Part shown: positions 42,660 to 51,463 of the stretch, piece by piece
Layout of the letters: every line of letters starts with the position of its first letter
Numbering within the stretch: the first letter of the stretch is position 1
Notes under the pieces: generated by a model
Told to the model about the DNA's origin: nothing
Databases searched by the model: none
Seen by the model: only the letters and a program-made list of their open reading frames with translations
Position numbers and translations under genes: made by a program
From: Thiolapillus brandeum
GTDB taxonomy: Bacteria; Pseudomonadota; Gammaproteobacteria; Chromatiales; Chromatiaceae
Assembly (NCBI RefSeq): GCF_000828615.1
Contig: NZ_AP012273.1
Location: 2,170,001 to 2,234,000, forward strand
Reading direction: 5' to 3'
DNA: 64,000 nt

Positions 42660-44207
42660 TCAACGAAGGCCCAGGTCTGACAGAATGCCATCCCAGTCCC
42701 AGGACAACCCGGTATCCACCACCAGGGCATATTCCTGTTCCCCGGGGGATAGCTCCACATACCCTGCCAACTGATGTTCCAGAACCGCCAGATCCGCATC
42801 CGAGACATCGTTCTTTCTCCTGGCAACCCGCTCACGCAACTCCTCGGGCGAGGCCCGTAGAATCACCGGGGAAAACCGCAGCCTCCGATCCCGGGCCAAA
42901 GCCCTGAAAGGCGTACGCTGATGTTCCTGGAGGAAAGCCGCATCCACCACCACGTTGAACCCCGCATCCAGAACCGCCGCCGCGAGATCCAGGAGCTTCT
43001 CATAGACCTTCTCACTGGCCCCGGGAGTATAAATGCCGGACAGGGGCGCAGCCCGGGTGGGTGTCTGAGCTTCCAGATCGAAGAGGCGTTTGCGCTCCAC
43101 ATCCGAACGGATGCGGATGAAACCGGCTTTTTCCACAAGACCAGCGCTGAAGGTGGATTTTCCGGAGCCGGACAAGCCATGTGTGATCACCAACTGCGGA
43201 AGGACAGACCGGCTGAAGTCCAGGGCCAGCGCCAGATAGCGGCTGAACTCCTGATCAGCAGCGTCCTTCTCTTCCCCGGCCTGCAATTGAGAACAGCGGA
43301 TAGCGGCGATCTTGGCCCGCACCATGGCCCGGTACACCAGGTAAAAAGGCAACAGGCGTAATCCCTGGTAGTCCCCCGTATACTCCAGGTAGTGATTGAG
43401 GAAACGCCAGGCCAATGGCGCTTCCCCACGGGCACATAGATCCATAACCAGAAAAGCCGTTTCCGACAGCGTGTCTATCCAGCGCAGATCCGGGTTGAAC
43501 TCGATGGCATCGAAAATCAGCGGCTTGTCATCCACCCAGGCCATGTTGCCCAGATGCAGATCTCCATGGCATTCCCGTATCCACCCTTGCTCTCTGCGCA
43601 ACTCCATGAAACTGGAATGGTTTTTACAGGCTTGCTCATTCCATGCCTGAAGCTGCCGAAAAGCACTGGGCAGAGTGTCACCCCGCAAGCGGGCAATATG
43701 GGAAAAATTGTCCCGGGCTGGCCCGCACACCTGTGCCGCAGTACCGCGAGTACGGGAAACCTCCGCCCGGGACCGGTGAAACTCCGCCAACAGACTGGCA
43801 ACGGCATCTATCTGTACCGCGCTCAATTCCCCCCGGCTGGCCAGCACATCCAGTTGCTGGCGGGTATCGAAGCGTTTCATTTTCACGGCATACTCCACCA
43901 CCCTGCCGGAACCTTGCAGCTGCCACTCTGTCTTTGTCCGGGTTATCGGCACTACCTCGAGATAGTATTCCGGGGCCAGGCGCAGGTTGAGGCGCAGTTC
44001 TTCTTCACAACAGCGGTGCCGGTTTTCCAGGGTTGAAAAATCCAGAAATCCCAGATCCACGGGTTTCTTGATTTTGTAGGCAAAGTCTCCGGCGAGAATC
44101 ACCCAGGATATGTGGGTTTCCACCAATAGCCGTTCAGACGGCTTGCCATCCAGGGAGGAGGACTCCATCAAGGATGAAATCATGGAAGTTTGTTCGGCAC
44201 TGGGCAT
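42660..44207 (-). CDS. two-domain protein: APH-like phosphotransferase plus P-loop kinase
   Basis: A 515-residue fusion from ATG 44207, which has CGGAG just upstream. The N-terminal part (about 1-320) is an aminoglycoside phosphotransferase-like domain with catalytic loop ECHGDLHLGNM and IFDAIEFNPDLRWIDTLSE. The C-terminal part is a P-loop kinase with GLSGSGKST and a zeta-toxin/gluconate kinase-like layout. Such fusions are common in proteobacteria and their substrate is not known. The gene is divergent from mobA. Confidence 0.85.
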   Translation of the reverse strand: MPSAEQTSMISSLMESSSLDGKPSERLLVETHISWVILAGDFAYKIKKPVDLGFLDFSTLENRHRCCEEELRLNLRLAPEYYLEVVPITRTKTEWQLQGSGRVVEYAVKMKRFDTRQQLDVLASRGELSAVQIDAVASLLAEFHRSRAEVSRTRGTAAQVCGPARDNFSHIARLRGDTLPSAFRQLQAWNEQACKNHSSFMELRREQGWIRECHGDLHLGNMAWVDDKPLIFDAIEFNPDLRWIDTLSETAFLVMDLCARGEAPLAWRFLNHYLEYTGDYQGLRLLPFYLVYRAMVRAKIAAIRCSQLQAGEEKDAADQEFSRYLALALDFSRSVLPQLVITHGLSGSGKSTFSAGLVEKAGFIRIRSDVERKRLFDLEAQTPTRAAPLSGIYTPGASEKVYEKLLDLAAAVLDAGFNVVVDAAFLQEHQRTPFRALARDRRLRFSPVILRASPEELRERVARRKNDVSDADLAVLEHQLAGYVELSPGEQEYALVVDTGLSWDWDGILSDLGLR

Positions 44208-44288
44208 GGCACTCCGGATCAAAAAGGCATCCACCGGCATAAAGGCAGGATACAATGATAACAAGTCCAACCACCCTGTGGCCGAAGC

Positions 44289-44891
44289 ATGATCAACAAA
44301 CAGGATATCACTGCCATGATACTCGCAGGAGGCCGGGGAACCCGCATGGGTGGCAGGGACAAGGGACTGGTGCCCCTGGGGAATCGGCCCATGATTGCAC
44401 ATGTACTTCAGGCAATACGGCCCCAGGTGGGAAATCTCATTATCAATGCCAACCGCAACCTGTCCCGGTATGCGGATTTCGGTTTCCCGGTCATCAGCGA
44501 TGAACTGGAAGGCTTCCAGGGCCCCCTTGCCGGAATACTGGCTGGCCTGCAATCCGTACCAACTCCCTGGATGCTGTGCATACCCTGCGACGTGCCCGGC
44601 ATTCCCCATGACCTGGTGGCACGTCTCATCCTGGCTCAGGAAGAGCAGCAGGCCGATATGGCCGTGGTTCACGATGGCGACAGACTGCAGCCGGCTTTCG
44701 CCCTGATACCCACCACCCTGACCCGGGATCTGGAAACCTGTTTGAACCGGGGGGAACGCCAACTGCGTCAATGGTGCATGAGCCATCACCCGGCTTTGGC
44801 CGACTATTCCGATGCCCCTCAGCATTTCATCAACATCAATGATCACAAGGAACTGGAGCATATCCAGGCATCCGCGCCCGACCCCCTCTGA
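44289..44891 (+). CDS. mobA: molybdenum cofactor guanylyltransferase MobA
   Basis: A 200-residue nucleotidyltransferase that attaches GMP to molybdopterin to form the bis-MGD cofactor (family knowledge). The nucleotide-binding signature LAGGRGTRMGGRDKGLVPL is at residues 13-31. Conserved VISDELEGFQGPLAGILAGL and PCDVPGIPHDL are present, and the length is usual. It implies bis-MGD enzymes elsewhere in the genome. Confidence 0.94.
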   Translation: MINKQDITAMILAGGRGTRMGGRDKGLVPLGNRPMIAHVLQAIRPQVGNLIINANRNLSRYADFGFPVISDELEGFQGPLAGILAGLQSVPTPWMLCIPCDVPGIPHDLVARLILAQEEQQADMAVVHDGDRLQPAFALIPTTLTRDLETCLNRGERQLRQWCMSHHPALADYSDAPQHFININDHKELEHIQASAPDPL

Positions 44892-45223
44892 GTTGCTGCC
44901 AACCAGTCATCCTGAAGGTTATTCCGCACAGTTACTCATGCTAGTATGAGTACACAGGATTACTTCCAGGGTTGGTAAAGGAATCTCTGATCAAGTCGTG
45001 AACTCGCAGCTGGCGCCCGGAATGGCCAGCTTCTGCTTTGCAAATCATGGAAATGGCCGGCTACAAGGGAAATCGCCCTTGCACAAGAGAAGGTGCTTTG
45101 GAGTATTACGTGCAATTGGCGCCTTGAATCCGGCCATTCTGATTTACTATCTGCTGCGTCCAGACTTGACCGGAGGTTCCCAAACATACACAAACCGGCT
45201 TTCTTACAGGCATTACTCATCCA
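44892..45223. other. intergenic region with repeat A3 and the sigma-factor promoter
   Basis: This 332-base gap is mostly family A copy A3 (44980-45180). The bases 45181-45223 lead to the GTG start of the ECF sigma factor. No gene is seen. Confidence 0.6.
44980..45180. repeat. family A inverted-repeat element, copy A3 (longest)
   Basis: A 201-base element with ends GGAATCTCTGATCAAGTC and the complement of GACTTGACCGGAGGTTCC (15 of 18 match). The interior has the family GTATTACGTGCAATT and CATTCTGATTTACTATCTG blocks shared with A1. It lies between mobA and the sigma factor gene. Confidence 0.85.
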
Positions 45224-45766
45224 GTGAATACTGAATCACAAAAAGATTTACCGCCCAGGGTATACAACGACCTCAAGCGCCTGGCCCGCATCCACCGTTC
45301 CCGCCTTTGGGAAAAGGGACGCATGGGAACCCGCAGTATTGTCCATGAAGCCTACCTGAAAGTGATTGAACACAGCCGTTCTCCCATAACCGATGACCAT
45401 CAGTTCCTTCTCGTGGCGTCCCGGGCAATGCGCAGTATCCTGGTGGACAATGCCAGGCACTGGCGGGCACAGAAGCGGGGAGGCGAACAACAGGACATCC
45501 CTCTGGAAAAGGTTCAACTGGCATCCGCCCAACGGGGCGATGAGCTGATTGAGCTGGATAATGCGTTAATTGAGTTAAGCAAGGAACAACCTCGCTTGGT
45601 GGATGTGGTGGTGTGCCGTTTTTTCGGCGGACTGAACATCGAGGAGACCGCCCAATCGCTGAATATTTCCCCAGCGACGGTCAAGCGTGACTGGGTGATG
45701 GCAAAAGCCCTGCTATACCAACGCCTGTTCAGCGATACAGATCATGAAAACGGATCCACAAGTTGA
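45224..45766 (+). CDS. ECF-type sigma factor (TIGR02999-like subgroup)
   Basis: A 180-residue sigma factor with sigma-2 region (GTRSIVHEAYLKVIEHSR then HQFLLVASRAMRSILVDNARHWRA) and sigma-4 HTH (FFGGLNIEETAQSLNISPATVKRDWVMAKA, in pieces). The start is GTG 45224, as there is no nearby ATG. The next gene, a membrane Ser/Thr kinase, overlaps its end. This subgroup is typically linked to Ser/Thr kinases rather than to a classical anti-sigma factor, so the kinase may control it by phosphorylation. Confidence 0.88.
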   Translation: MNTESQKDLPPRVYNDLKRLARIHRSRLWEKGRMGTRSIVHEAYLKVIEHSRSPITDDHQFLLVASRAMRSILVDNARHWRAQKRGGEQQDIPLEKVQLASAQRGDELIELDNALIELSKEQPRLVDVVVCRFFGGLNIEETAQSLNISPATVKRDWVMAKALLYQRLFSDTDHENGSTS

Positions 45767-48464
45767 GCTCGACCTGTTTTTCGAACTGCTGGAACTTTCT
45801 GAACCAGCGCGGCTTTCCCGTCTCCGGGAAATCAGCCGGGAAAATCCCGAACTGTACCAACAGCTGAACAGGCTACTCGAGAATGAACGTCAATCCACCG
45901 CCTGGTTTTCAGGACTGTCTTCCAGCATTATGCACAACCAGCTCAATGAGCTGGAGGACTACTGGCTACGCGGCAGACGCCTGGGCAGCTATCGTATCGA
46001 TCACCTGATTGCCCAGGGGGGCATGGGCAGCGTTTTTCTCGCCAAACGCGACGATGGCCAGTTTGAACGTACCGTGGTGATCAAGATCATTCCGGTAGGA
46101 TTTGATGATGAGTCCGTGCGTCGGCGCTTTGCCAACGAAACCAGCCTCCTGGCCCAGCTTCAACATCCCAACATCGCACAGCTCTTCGATGCCGGAGAAA
46201 CAGACGATGACCGTGCCTATTTCGTCATGGAATACGTACAGGGTATGGTTATCAACCGGTATTGCAACGAAAATGCTCTGAAACTGGACGAACGTTTGCA
46301 GCTCTTCCTCCAGTTGCTGCATGCCCTGCAATATGCCCACAGGCATCTGGTCATTCACAGTGACATCAAACCTTCCAATGTGATGGTGGACAAGGAAGGA
46401 AGAGTAAAGCTGCTGGACTTCGGCATTGCCGTCTCCACCCTGGCTGGCACTGGTACATTGCCCGCCCGCGGGTTCTCGCCGGTCTATGTCGCTCCGGAAC
46501 AAAAAAGCAGCGCCCCTCTGACCACTGCCGTGGATATTCATCAGGCCGGGCAGCTCCTGTTCGAACTGCTTACCGGTGTACCCGTCTCTGAATCAGGCAT
46601 CGATTTGGGGGCTGTCCCCCTTAAGCCACTGACCACCTGGGCTGACACACAGCCTGACACACTGGCTGCCCAGGCCCAACACTGTTCCACCACTGCCAGG
46701 AAGCTTGTTCAGCAGTTCTCAGGTGACCTGGATGCCATCGTTGGCAAAGCTCTGGCCCCCGCACCGGAAGCACGCTATGACACCATGGATGCCTTTCGCC
46801 AGGACATCATTGCCCGCTGGCGCAACCAACCGGTATCGGCAAGGCCCCTGACCCTGGCTTACCGGGGTGTCAAATATCTACGCAGAAACCGCATATGGGT
46901 GGCTGCGGTAGCTCTTGTGCTGATGGTCTCCATGCTCTTCGGGGCATTCATGACCTGGCAGGTTCATCAGACAGAAAAAGAACGCAACAAGGCCTTGGAA
47001 GTCACGGATTTACTTATCGATGCCTTCCAGGTGGCCAATCCCGGAGAAACCCCGGGGCGGGAAGTGACCGCCAGGGAAATTCTCGACAGCGGCCTGGCCC
47101 GGGTTCGTCAAAGCCTGTCACACCAACCGGATCTTCAGGCAACATTGCTGACGGTGATCGGGCGCACCTATCAGAATCTTGGCCGCTATCCGGAAGCAGG
47201 CGAAGTATTCCAGGAAGCTTTGGCCACACGAAAAACAATGGGCGCCAACTCATCGGCAGACATAGCGGAATTGATGGTATTCATTGCAGAAAACAAGCGC
47301 CTGCTGGGGGATCTGACGGAAGCGCAGAACCTCCTCGACCAGGCTTTGGCCATCAACAAGGATAAAGCTTTTCGCGCGGATATCATGGGAAAACTGGGGC
47401 GTATTGCCGGTTTGCAGGGGGACTTTTCCAGGGCCCGTTCCATCCTTGAACAAACACTTGCCCTACAGGAAGAACTCCATGGCAGAAACCATCTCCATTA
47501 TGCCCAGGCGCTCAACGACCTGGCATCCATCGACTTCTCTGAAGGGAAATACGGCCAGGCGGAAAAGCACCTGCGGCAAGCCCTGGCCATTCGCGACAAA
47601 CTCCTGGAGACGGCTCCCCAATCCCTTTATTCACCGGAATACGCCACCAACGTCAACAACCTCGGCCTGGCGCTTTACCGGCAGGGAAAAGCCACCGACG
47701 CAGAACAGCTGTTCCGCCGCGCCATCCGCCTCAGAGAACATATCTATTTGCACCCTCATCTGGAGCAGGCCCAATCCATGACCAACCTCGGACTGCTACT
47801 GGACTCCCGGGGGAAAACTGCAGAAGCCCTGCCCTATATCCAGAAAGCCCTCGACATACGCCTGCAAGTCCTTGGTGAGCGTCATATGCGCATCGCCGAA
47901 GCCAGGAACAATCTGGGCATGCTGCTCATGTCAGAACAACAATTCGATGCGGCCAGGGAAACATTCGAAGCGGCATTCAAGACCGCCGTGGAAATCAATG
48001 GCATCAACCATTTTTCCACAGCCACCATTCTCAACAACCTGGCCCAGGCGGAACTCGAAACCGGGCGTTACCGGGCTGCCAGGACCTACTACACCCAGGC
48101 TCTGGAAATACGCCGCCAACGGCTTCCGGCAGGGCATCTGTATCTATCCTACAGCCTGGTAGGCCTGGCCAGAACCCTGACTGTACTGGGCAAGCTCGAG
48201 CAAGCGGAATCACTTGCCCGGGAGGGGTTGGAGATACGCCGGAAAAAACTGCCGAAAAACCATTGGCTGGTTGGAGAAGCCCATTTTGCCCTGGGGGAAG
48301 TTCTGCTCCGGAAGCAGCAGCATGATGCGGCACTGACACATGCTCAAACTGCCCTGAAGATTCTACGGGCATCCAAAGGCAACACCCACTATCTTACCCA
48401 ACGGGCTGCTGACCTGGTTTCCAACATCCAGCGCCTTGAACAAAGCCATTCCATGCCCCCCTGA
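45744..48464 (+). CDS. transmembrane Ser/Thr protein kinase with TPR sensor region
   Basis: A 906-residue PknB-type kinase. The kinase domain covers residues about 83-355: glycine loop AQGGMGSV (90-97), Lys114, catalytic loop HSDIKPSN with Asp207 (Ser in place of Arg of HRD), DFG (225-227) and APE (250-252). One TM segment lies at about 384-406. The C-terminal 480 residues are tetratricopeptide repeats (for example YPEAGEVFQEAL, YGQAEKHLRQAL) likely outside the cytoplasm. It is coupled to the upstream sigma factor by a 23-base overlap. The lack of HRD Arg suggests phosphorylation-independent activation. Confidence 0.9.
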   Translation: MKTDPQVELDLFFELLELSEPARLSRLREISRENPELYQQLNRLLENERQSTAWFSGLSSSIMHNQLNELEDYWLRGRRLGSYRIDHLIAQGGMGSVFLAKRDDGQFERTVVIKIIPVGFDDESVRRRFANETSLLAQLQHPNIAQLFDAGETDDDRAYFVMEYVQGMVINRYCNENALKLDERLQLFLQLLHALQYAHRHLVIHSDIKPSNVMVDKEGRVKLLDFGIAVSTLAGTGTLPARGFSPVYVAPEQKSSAPLTTAVDIHQAGQLLFELLTGVPVSESGIDLGAVPLKPLTTWADTQPDTLAAQAQHCSTTARKLVQQFSGDLDAIVGKALAPAPEARYDTMDAFRQDIIARWRNQPVSARPLTLAYRGVKYLRRNRIWVAAVALVLMVSMLFGAFMTWQVHQTEKERNKALEVTDLLIDAFQVANPGETPGREVTAREILDSGLARVRQSLSHQPDLQATLLTVIGRTYQNLGRYPEAGEVFQEALATRKTMGANSSADIAELMVFIAENKRLLGDLTEAQNLLDQALAINKDKAFRADIMGKLGRIAGLQGDFSRARSILEQTLALQEELHGRNHLHYAQALNDLASIDFSEGKYGQAEKHLRQALAIRDKLLETAPQSLYSPEYATNVNNLGLALYRQGKATDAEQLFRRAIRLREHIYLHPHLEQAQSMTNLGLLLDSRGKTAEALPYIQKALDIRLQVLGERHMRIAEARNNLGMLLMSEQQFDAARETFEAAFKTAVEINGINHFSTATILNNLAQAELETGRYRAARTYYTQALEIRRQRLPAGHLYLSYSLVGLARTLTVLGKLEQAESLAREGLEIRRKKLPKNHWLVGEAHFALGEVLLRKQQHDAALTHAQTALKILRASKGNTHYLTQRAADLVSNIQRLEQSHSMPP

Positions 48465-48465
48465 T

Positions 48466-48490
48466 GGCTCATTTTCCCGGCTTGTGAGCC
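48466..48490 (+). terminator. weak hairpin after the kinase gene
   Basis: A 6-bp stem GGCTCA/TGAGCC with a 13-base loop lies just after the kinase stop and lacks a T-run. It is only a possible terminator. Confidence 0.35.
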
Positions 48491-48548
48491 AATTTCCCGT
48501 TGTTTTGCGTTTACATAAGCGGATCAACAGCAAACGCGGGAGCAACCA

Positions 48549-50768
48549 ATGAAACACAAAAGACTGATATTGACCATTTGGAGCGCCATGGCCGCCATGG
48601 GATTGAGCAGCATGGGGTCAGTGAGCGCCAATGTGGGGACAGAACAGTGGCGGGTTCTGGAAAACAGTGGCGTCAATGGAGGCAACGACCAGCAGGATTA
48701 TGGATATGACGTGGCTTTCGACAGCCAGGGCAATCTGATCAGCGTCGGTTTGATGGACAGCCCCCAAACCGGGACGACCACCAACGACAACGCCTATATC
48801 GTCAAGTACGACAGCACCGGCACCAAACTCTGGGAGCATCAGTACGACGACGGCAATGTACAAGGCACCAATTGCAATACACAGAAGTGTGATTCCAGTG
48901 ATGCCCTGTATGATGTAGTGGTGGATGCCGCAGACAATATCCTGGTGGGAGGAAAATGGTCTGGCAACTACCCTACAGACCTTTACCACCAGGCTCACTG
49001 GGTACGCAGCATCAGCGCCGACGGAAACACCACCAACTGGGAACATGTCTGGCACCAGGGGGCCTGGAATGCCTGCTACGACCTGGCACAAAGTGATGCG
49101 GGAGACACCTATACCGCCGGAACCTCATTTGTTGGCTGGGGATCAAACCGGGGCGACTGGGTAATGTTTCACTATGATTCAGACGGGGTACCCGATAGCA
49201 ACTATCCTTACTTCCACAATGTATCACCCTACGAGTGGTTACCCGATCGCGCCTATGGCACGGCGGTCGATAGTGATGGCTATCACTACGCGGTAGGCAT
49301 GATCGGCATCTCCGGCACCAGCGGCGGCTCAAGCAACAACTTCAACTGGCATGTGCGCAAGATCGACCCGGCAGACGGCACTCTGATCTGGTCGGACACC
49401 CTGGACGGAAACAGTCTTTATGATGTTGCCCGAAAGATCATCGTGGACGGAAACAATGACGTCTATGTGGCCGGGTACCTGAACATGGGCACGGACAATA
49501 CCGCCGACCATGCCGATTATGATTGGGTAGTCGTCAAATATGCCGGCGCGGGTGATGGTGCAAATGGCGCAGTCAAACTCTGGACCCATACGTTCACGGG
49601 ACCCACAGGGAAAAATGCTTCGGCGCAAAATCTGGCCTGGGACAGCGCCACCGACACCATTATCGTCGTGGGTCCGGTCATAAACGAAACCACGGATCTC
49701 AACGAAATACGCCTGGAACGGCTGGATCCCGCCACGGGAAATATCATCAGAGAACAAACCATTTCATCAGCCAATGATGTCATCCCTGTGGGCATTGCCA
49801 TCCAGGGAGACAAGCTGGCCCTTGCCGGCTATCAACAAAATGGTTCGGATTGGGATGTCATGACCGTTATGCTCAACGCCATTCGCGCGGGTCTGAGTTT
49901 CGATCCGGCTACCGGCCTGAGCACCACGGAAGCGGGTGGCACGGCTACGGTGGATATCAAACTGGCCAGTGCCCCGACCCAGGAAGTGACCGTTTCCCTG
50001 ACATCTTCGAATACCGCGGAAGGCACCATCTCTCCCGCCAGCCTGACCTTTACCCCGGCAAATTGGGATACTGCCCAGACAGTGACCATTACCGGCGTGG
50101 AGGACAGCGTGGATGACGGCGACCAGGACTTCAATATCCAGTTCAGCGTCACCAGCAGCGATCTTCTGTACGATGGCCTGGCGGTTGCAGACCTGACGGT
50201 TACCAACCGGGACAATGATCCCATCTTCGCCGATGTACCCATTGGCTATTGGGCCTATGACTGGATCCAGAGCCTGGTGGACAGCGGGATCACCAGCGGT
50301 TGTGGTACGGACACCTACTGCCCATCCAGTGATGTATCCCGGGCGCAGATGGCGGTGTTCCTGGAGCGTGGCATCCACGGTAGCGACTATGCGCCCCCTG
50401 CGGCCACGGGTACTGTCTTTGACGATGTTCCCGCCGACTACTGGGCGGCCAGCTGGATCGAAAGCCTGAATACGGATGGCATCACCGGGGGTTGCGGCGG
50501 CGGCAATTACTGCCCGGACAGCCAGGTGGACCGGGCCCAGATGGCCGTATTCCTGCTGCGCTCGGAGCATGGATCCGACTACACGCCGCCGGCGGCCACC
50601 GGCACCATGTTCGACGACATCCCCGCGGACTACTGGGCGGCATCCTGGATCGAGCAACTGGCCACCGAAGGCATTACCAGTGGTTGTGATGCCAACAACT
50701 ACTGCCCGGACGACCCCGTTCAACGGGATTCCATGGCCGTGTTCCTGACACGCACCTTCAACCTCTGA
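48549..50768 (+). CDS. large exported protein with propeller-like repeats, Calx-beta-like domain and three SLH domains
   Basis: A 739-residue secreted protein. The signal peptide (1-28) is followed by a beta-propeller-like region of repeating units (YGYDVAFDSQGNLISVG, ALYDVVVDAADNILVGG, and similar) to about residue 440. A Calx-beta/sandwich domain (about 445-553) follows. Three SLH repeats (about 555-739) come next, each with GITSGCGTDTYCPSS-type and RAQMAVFL motifs. They carry a Cys pair (SGCGxxxYCP). SLH domains bind cell-wall polymers in Gram-positives; here they may anchor to peptidoglycan or the outer envelope. It is probably an output of the adjacent sigma factor/kinase (inference). 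Confidence 0.85.
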   Translation: MKHKRLILTIWSAMAAMGLSSMGSVSANVGTEQWRVLENSGVNGGNDQQDYGYDVAFDSQGNLISVGLMDSPQTGTTTNDNAYIVKYDSTGTKLWEHQYDDGNVQGTNCNTQKCDSSDALYDVVVDAADNILVGGKWSGNYPTDLYHQAHWVRSISADGNTTNWEHVWHQGAWNACYDLAQSDAGDTYTAGTSFVGWGSNRGDWVMFHYDSDGVPDSNYPYFHNVSPYEWLPDRAYGTAVDSDGYHYAVGMIGISGTSGGSSNNFNWHVRKIDPADGTLIWSDTLDGNSLYDVARKIIVDGNNDVYVAGYLNMGTDNTADHADYDWVVVKYAGAGDGANGAVKLWTHTFTGPTGKNASAQNLAWDSATDTIIVVGPVINETTDLNEIRLERLDPATGNIIREQTISSANDVIPVGIAIQGDKLALAGYQQNGSDWDVMTVMLNAIRAGLSFDPATGLSTTEAGGTATVDIKLASAPTQEVTVSLTSSNTAEGTISPASLTFTPANWDTAQTVTITGVEDSVDDGDQDFNIQFSVTSSDLLYDGLAVADLTVTNRDNDPIFADVPIGYWAYDWIQSLVDSGITSGCGTDTYCPSSDVSRAQMAVFLERGIHGSDYAPPAATGTVFDDVPADYWAASWIESLNTDGITGGCGGGNYCPDSQVDRAQMAVFLLRSEHGSDYTPPAATGTMFDDIPADYWAASWIEQLATEGITSGCDANNYCPDDPVQRDSMAVFLTRTFNL

Positions 50769-50784
50769 TAACCGCAGCATCTAC

Positions 50785-50812
50785 AAGAGCCCCGCATTGG
50801 CGCGGGGCTCTT
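50785..50812. terminator. bidirectional terminator-like hairpin
   Basis: A stem AAGAGCCCCGC/GCGGGGCTCTT (11 bp, loop of six bases) lies between the convergent SLH-protein and ubiC genes. GC-rich with flanking A/T pairs, it is likely to end transcription from both sides. Confidence 0.75.
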
Positions 50813-50849
50813 GGGTACCCTGCCAGGCGGGTTTTCAAGGCGTAGGCCA

Positions 50850-51452
50850 TCACCCCTGATAACCACCTGAAGATCCGGGAGGCCGGGCCCGCTCCACCAG
50901 GGTGGGAAGAAATATCTCATTGACCAGGATGGGCTTGCCCACGTAGAGAAACAGAGTGCGGCGCCCCCAGAGCTGCTCCGGTGGTGATTGCAGATGCGCC
51001 ACCGCTGAATGAAACAAGCGGTGCTGAGGCTGAATGCGTGCAATCTGCACTTCTTTGCGGCGGGTATGCGGATTGGCGAACAATACCTTGCCCAAAGGCT
51101 TGTTGCGCAGCTGGGCAAGTTGCCTCGCCGGGCCGCGCAGACTGCTAACCGGCATCAGGGTACGGGCAAAGACCTGGGGCTGTTCATCGCACAACAGTTC
51201 CACTTCCCGCACCAGACATGCCTCGCGCAAACCCAGTTGCAGCAGGCGTGTCTCGGAATTCAAAGCCCCGGCCCACCCCTGGAACTTCAGCTGAACACGA
51301 AAGTGTCCCGGGCAGGCATTCGTGATCCGCCGGGTAAGGGAAGCGGGATCCCTGAGCCAGGCATATACATTGGCAGGCACCAGGGATGCCTGGCGGGAAT
51401 GGAGATCCACCCACAGGGGCTCATTGACGGAACGCCGTAGAATCCTGGTCAT
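50850..51452 (-). CDS. ubiC: chorismate pyruvate-lyase
   Basis: A 200-residue UbiC-like enzyme converting chorismate to 4-hydroxybenzoate, the first ubiquinone-specific step (family knowledge). Conserved parts are REVELLCDEQPQVFARTLMP, GKVLFANPHTRR, and the C-terminal LWGRRTLFLYVGKPILVNEIFLP with the terminal Glu. It is the last gene after spoT, 11 bases away, so likely in one operon. Confidence 0.88.
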   Translation of the reverse strand: MTRILRRSVNEPLWVDLHSRQASLVPANVYAWLRDPASLTRRITNACPGHFRVQLKFQGWAGALNSETRLLQLGLREACLVREVELLCDEQPQVFARTLMPVSSLRGPARQLAQLRNKPLGKVLFANPHTRRKEVQIARIQPQHRLFHSAVAHLQSPPEQLWGRRTLFLYVGKPILVNEIFLPTLVERARPPGSSGGYQG

Positions 51453-51463
51453 CAGAACAGCAG

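Noticed and set aside
50220-50760. Possible CRISPR-like or tandem DNA repeat
   Set aside because: The repeated DNA encodes the three SLH domains. Spacing and content follow codons, not spacers.
49767-50780. 337-residue minus-strand ORF
   Set aside because: Antisense to the SLH-repeat region. Its internal repeats are just the complement of those SLH repeats.
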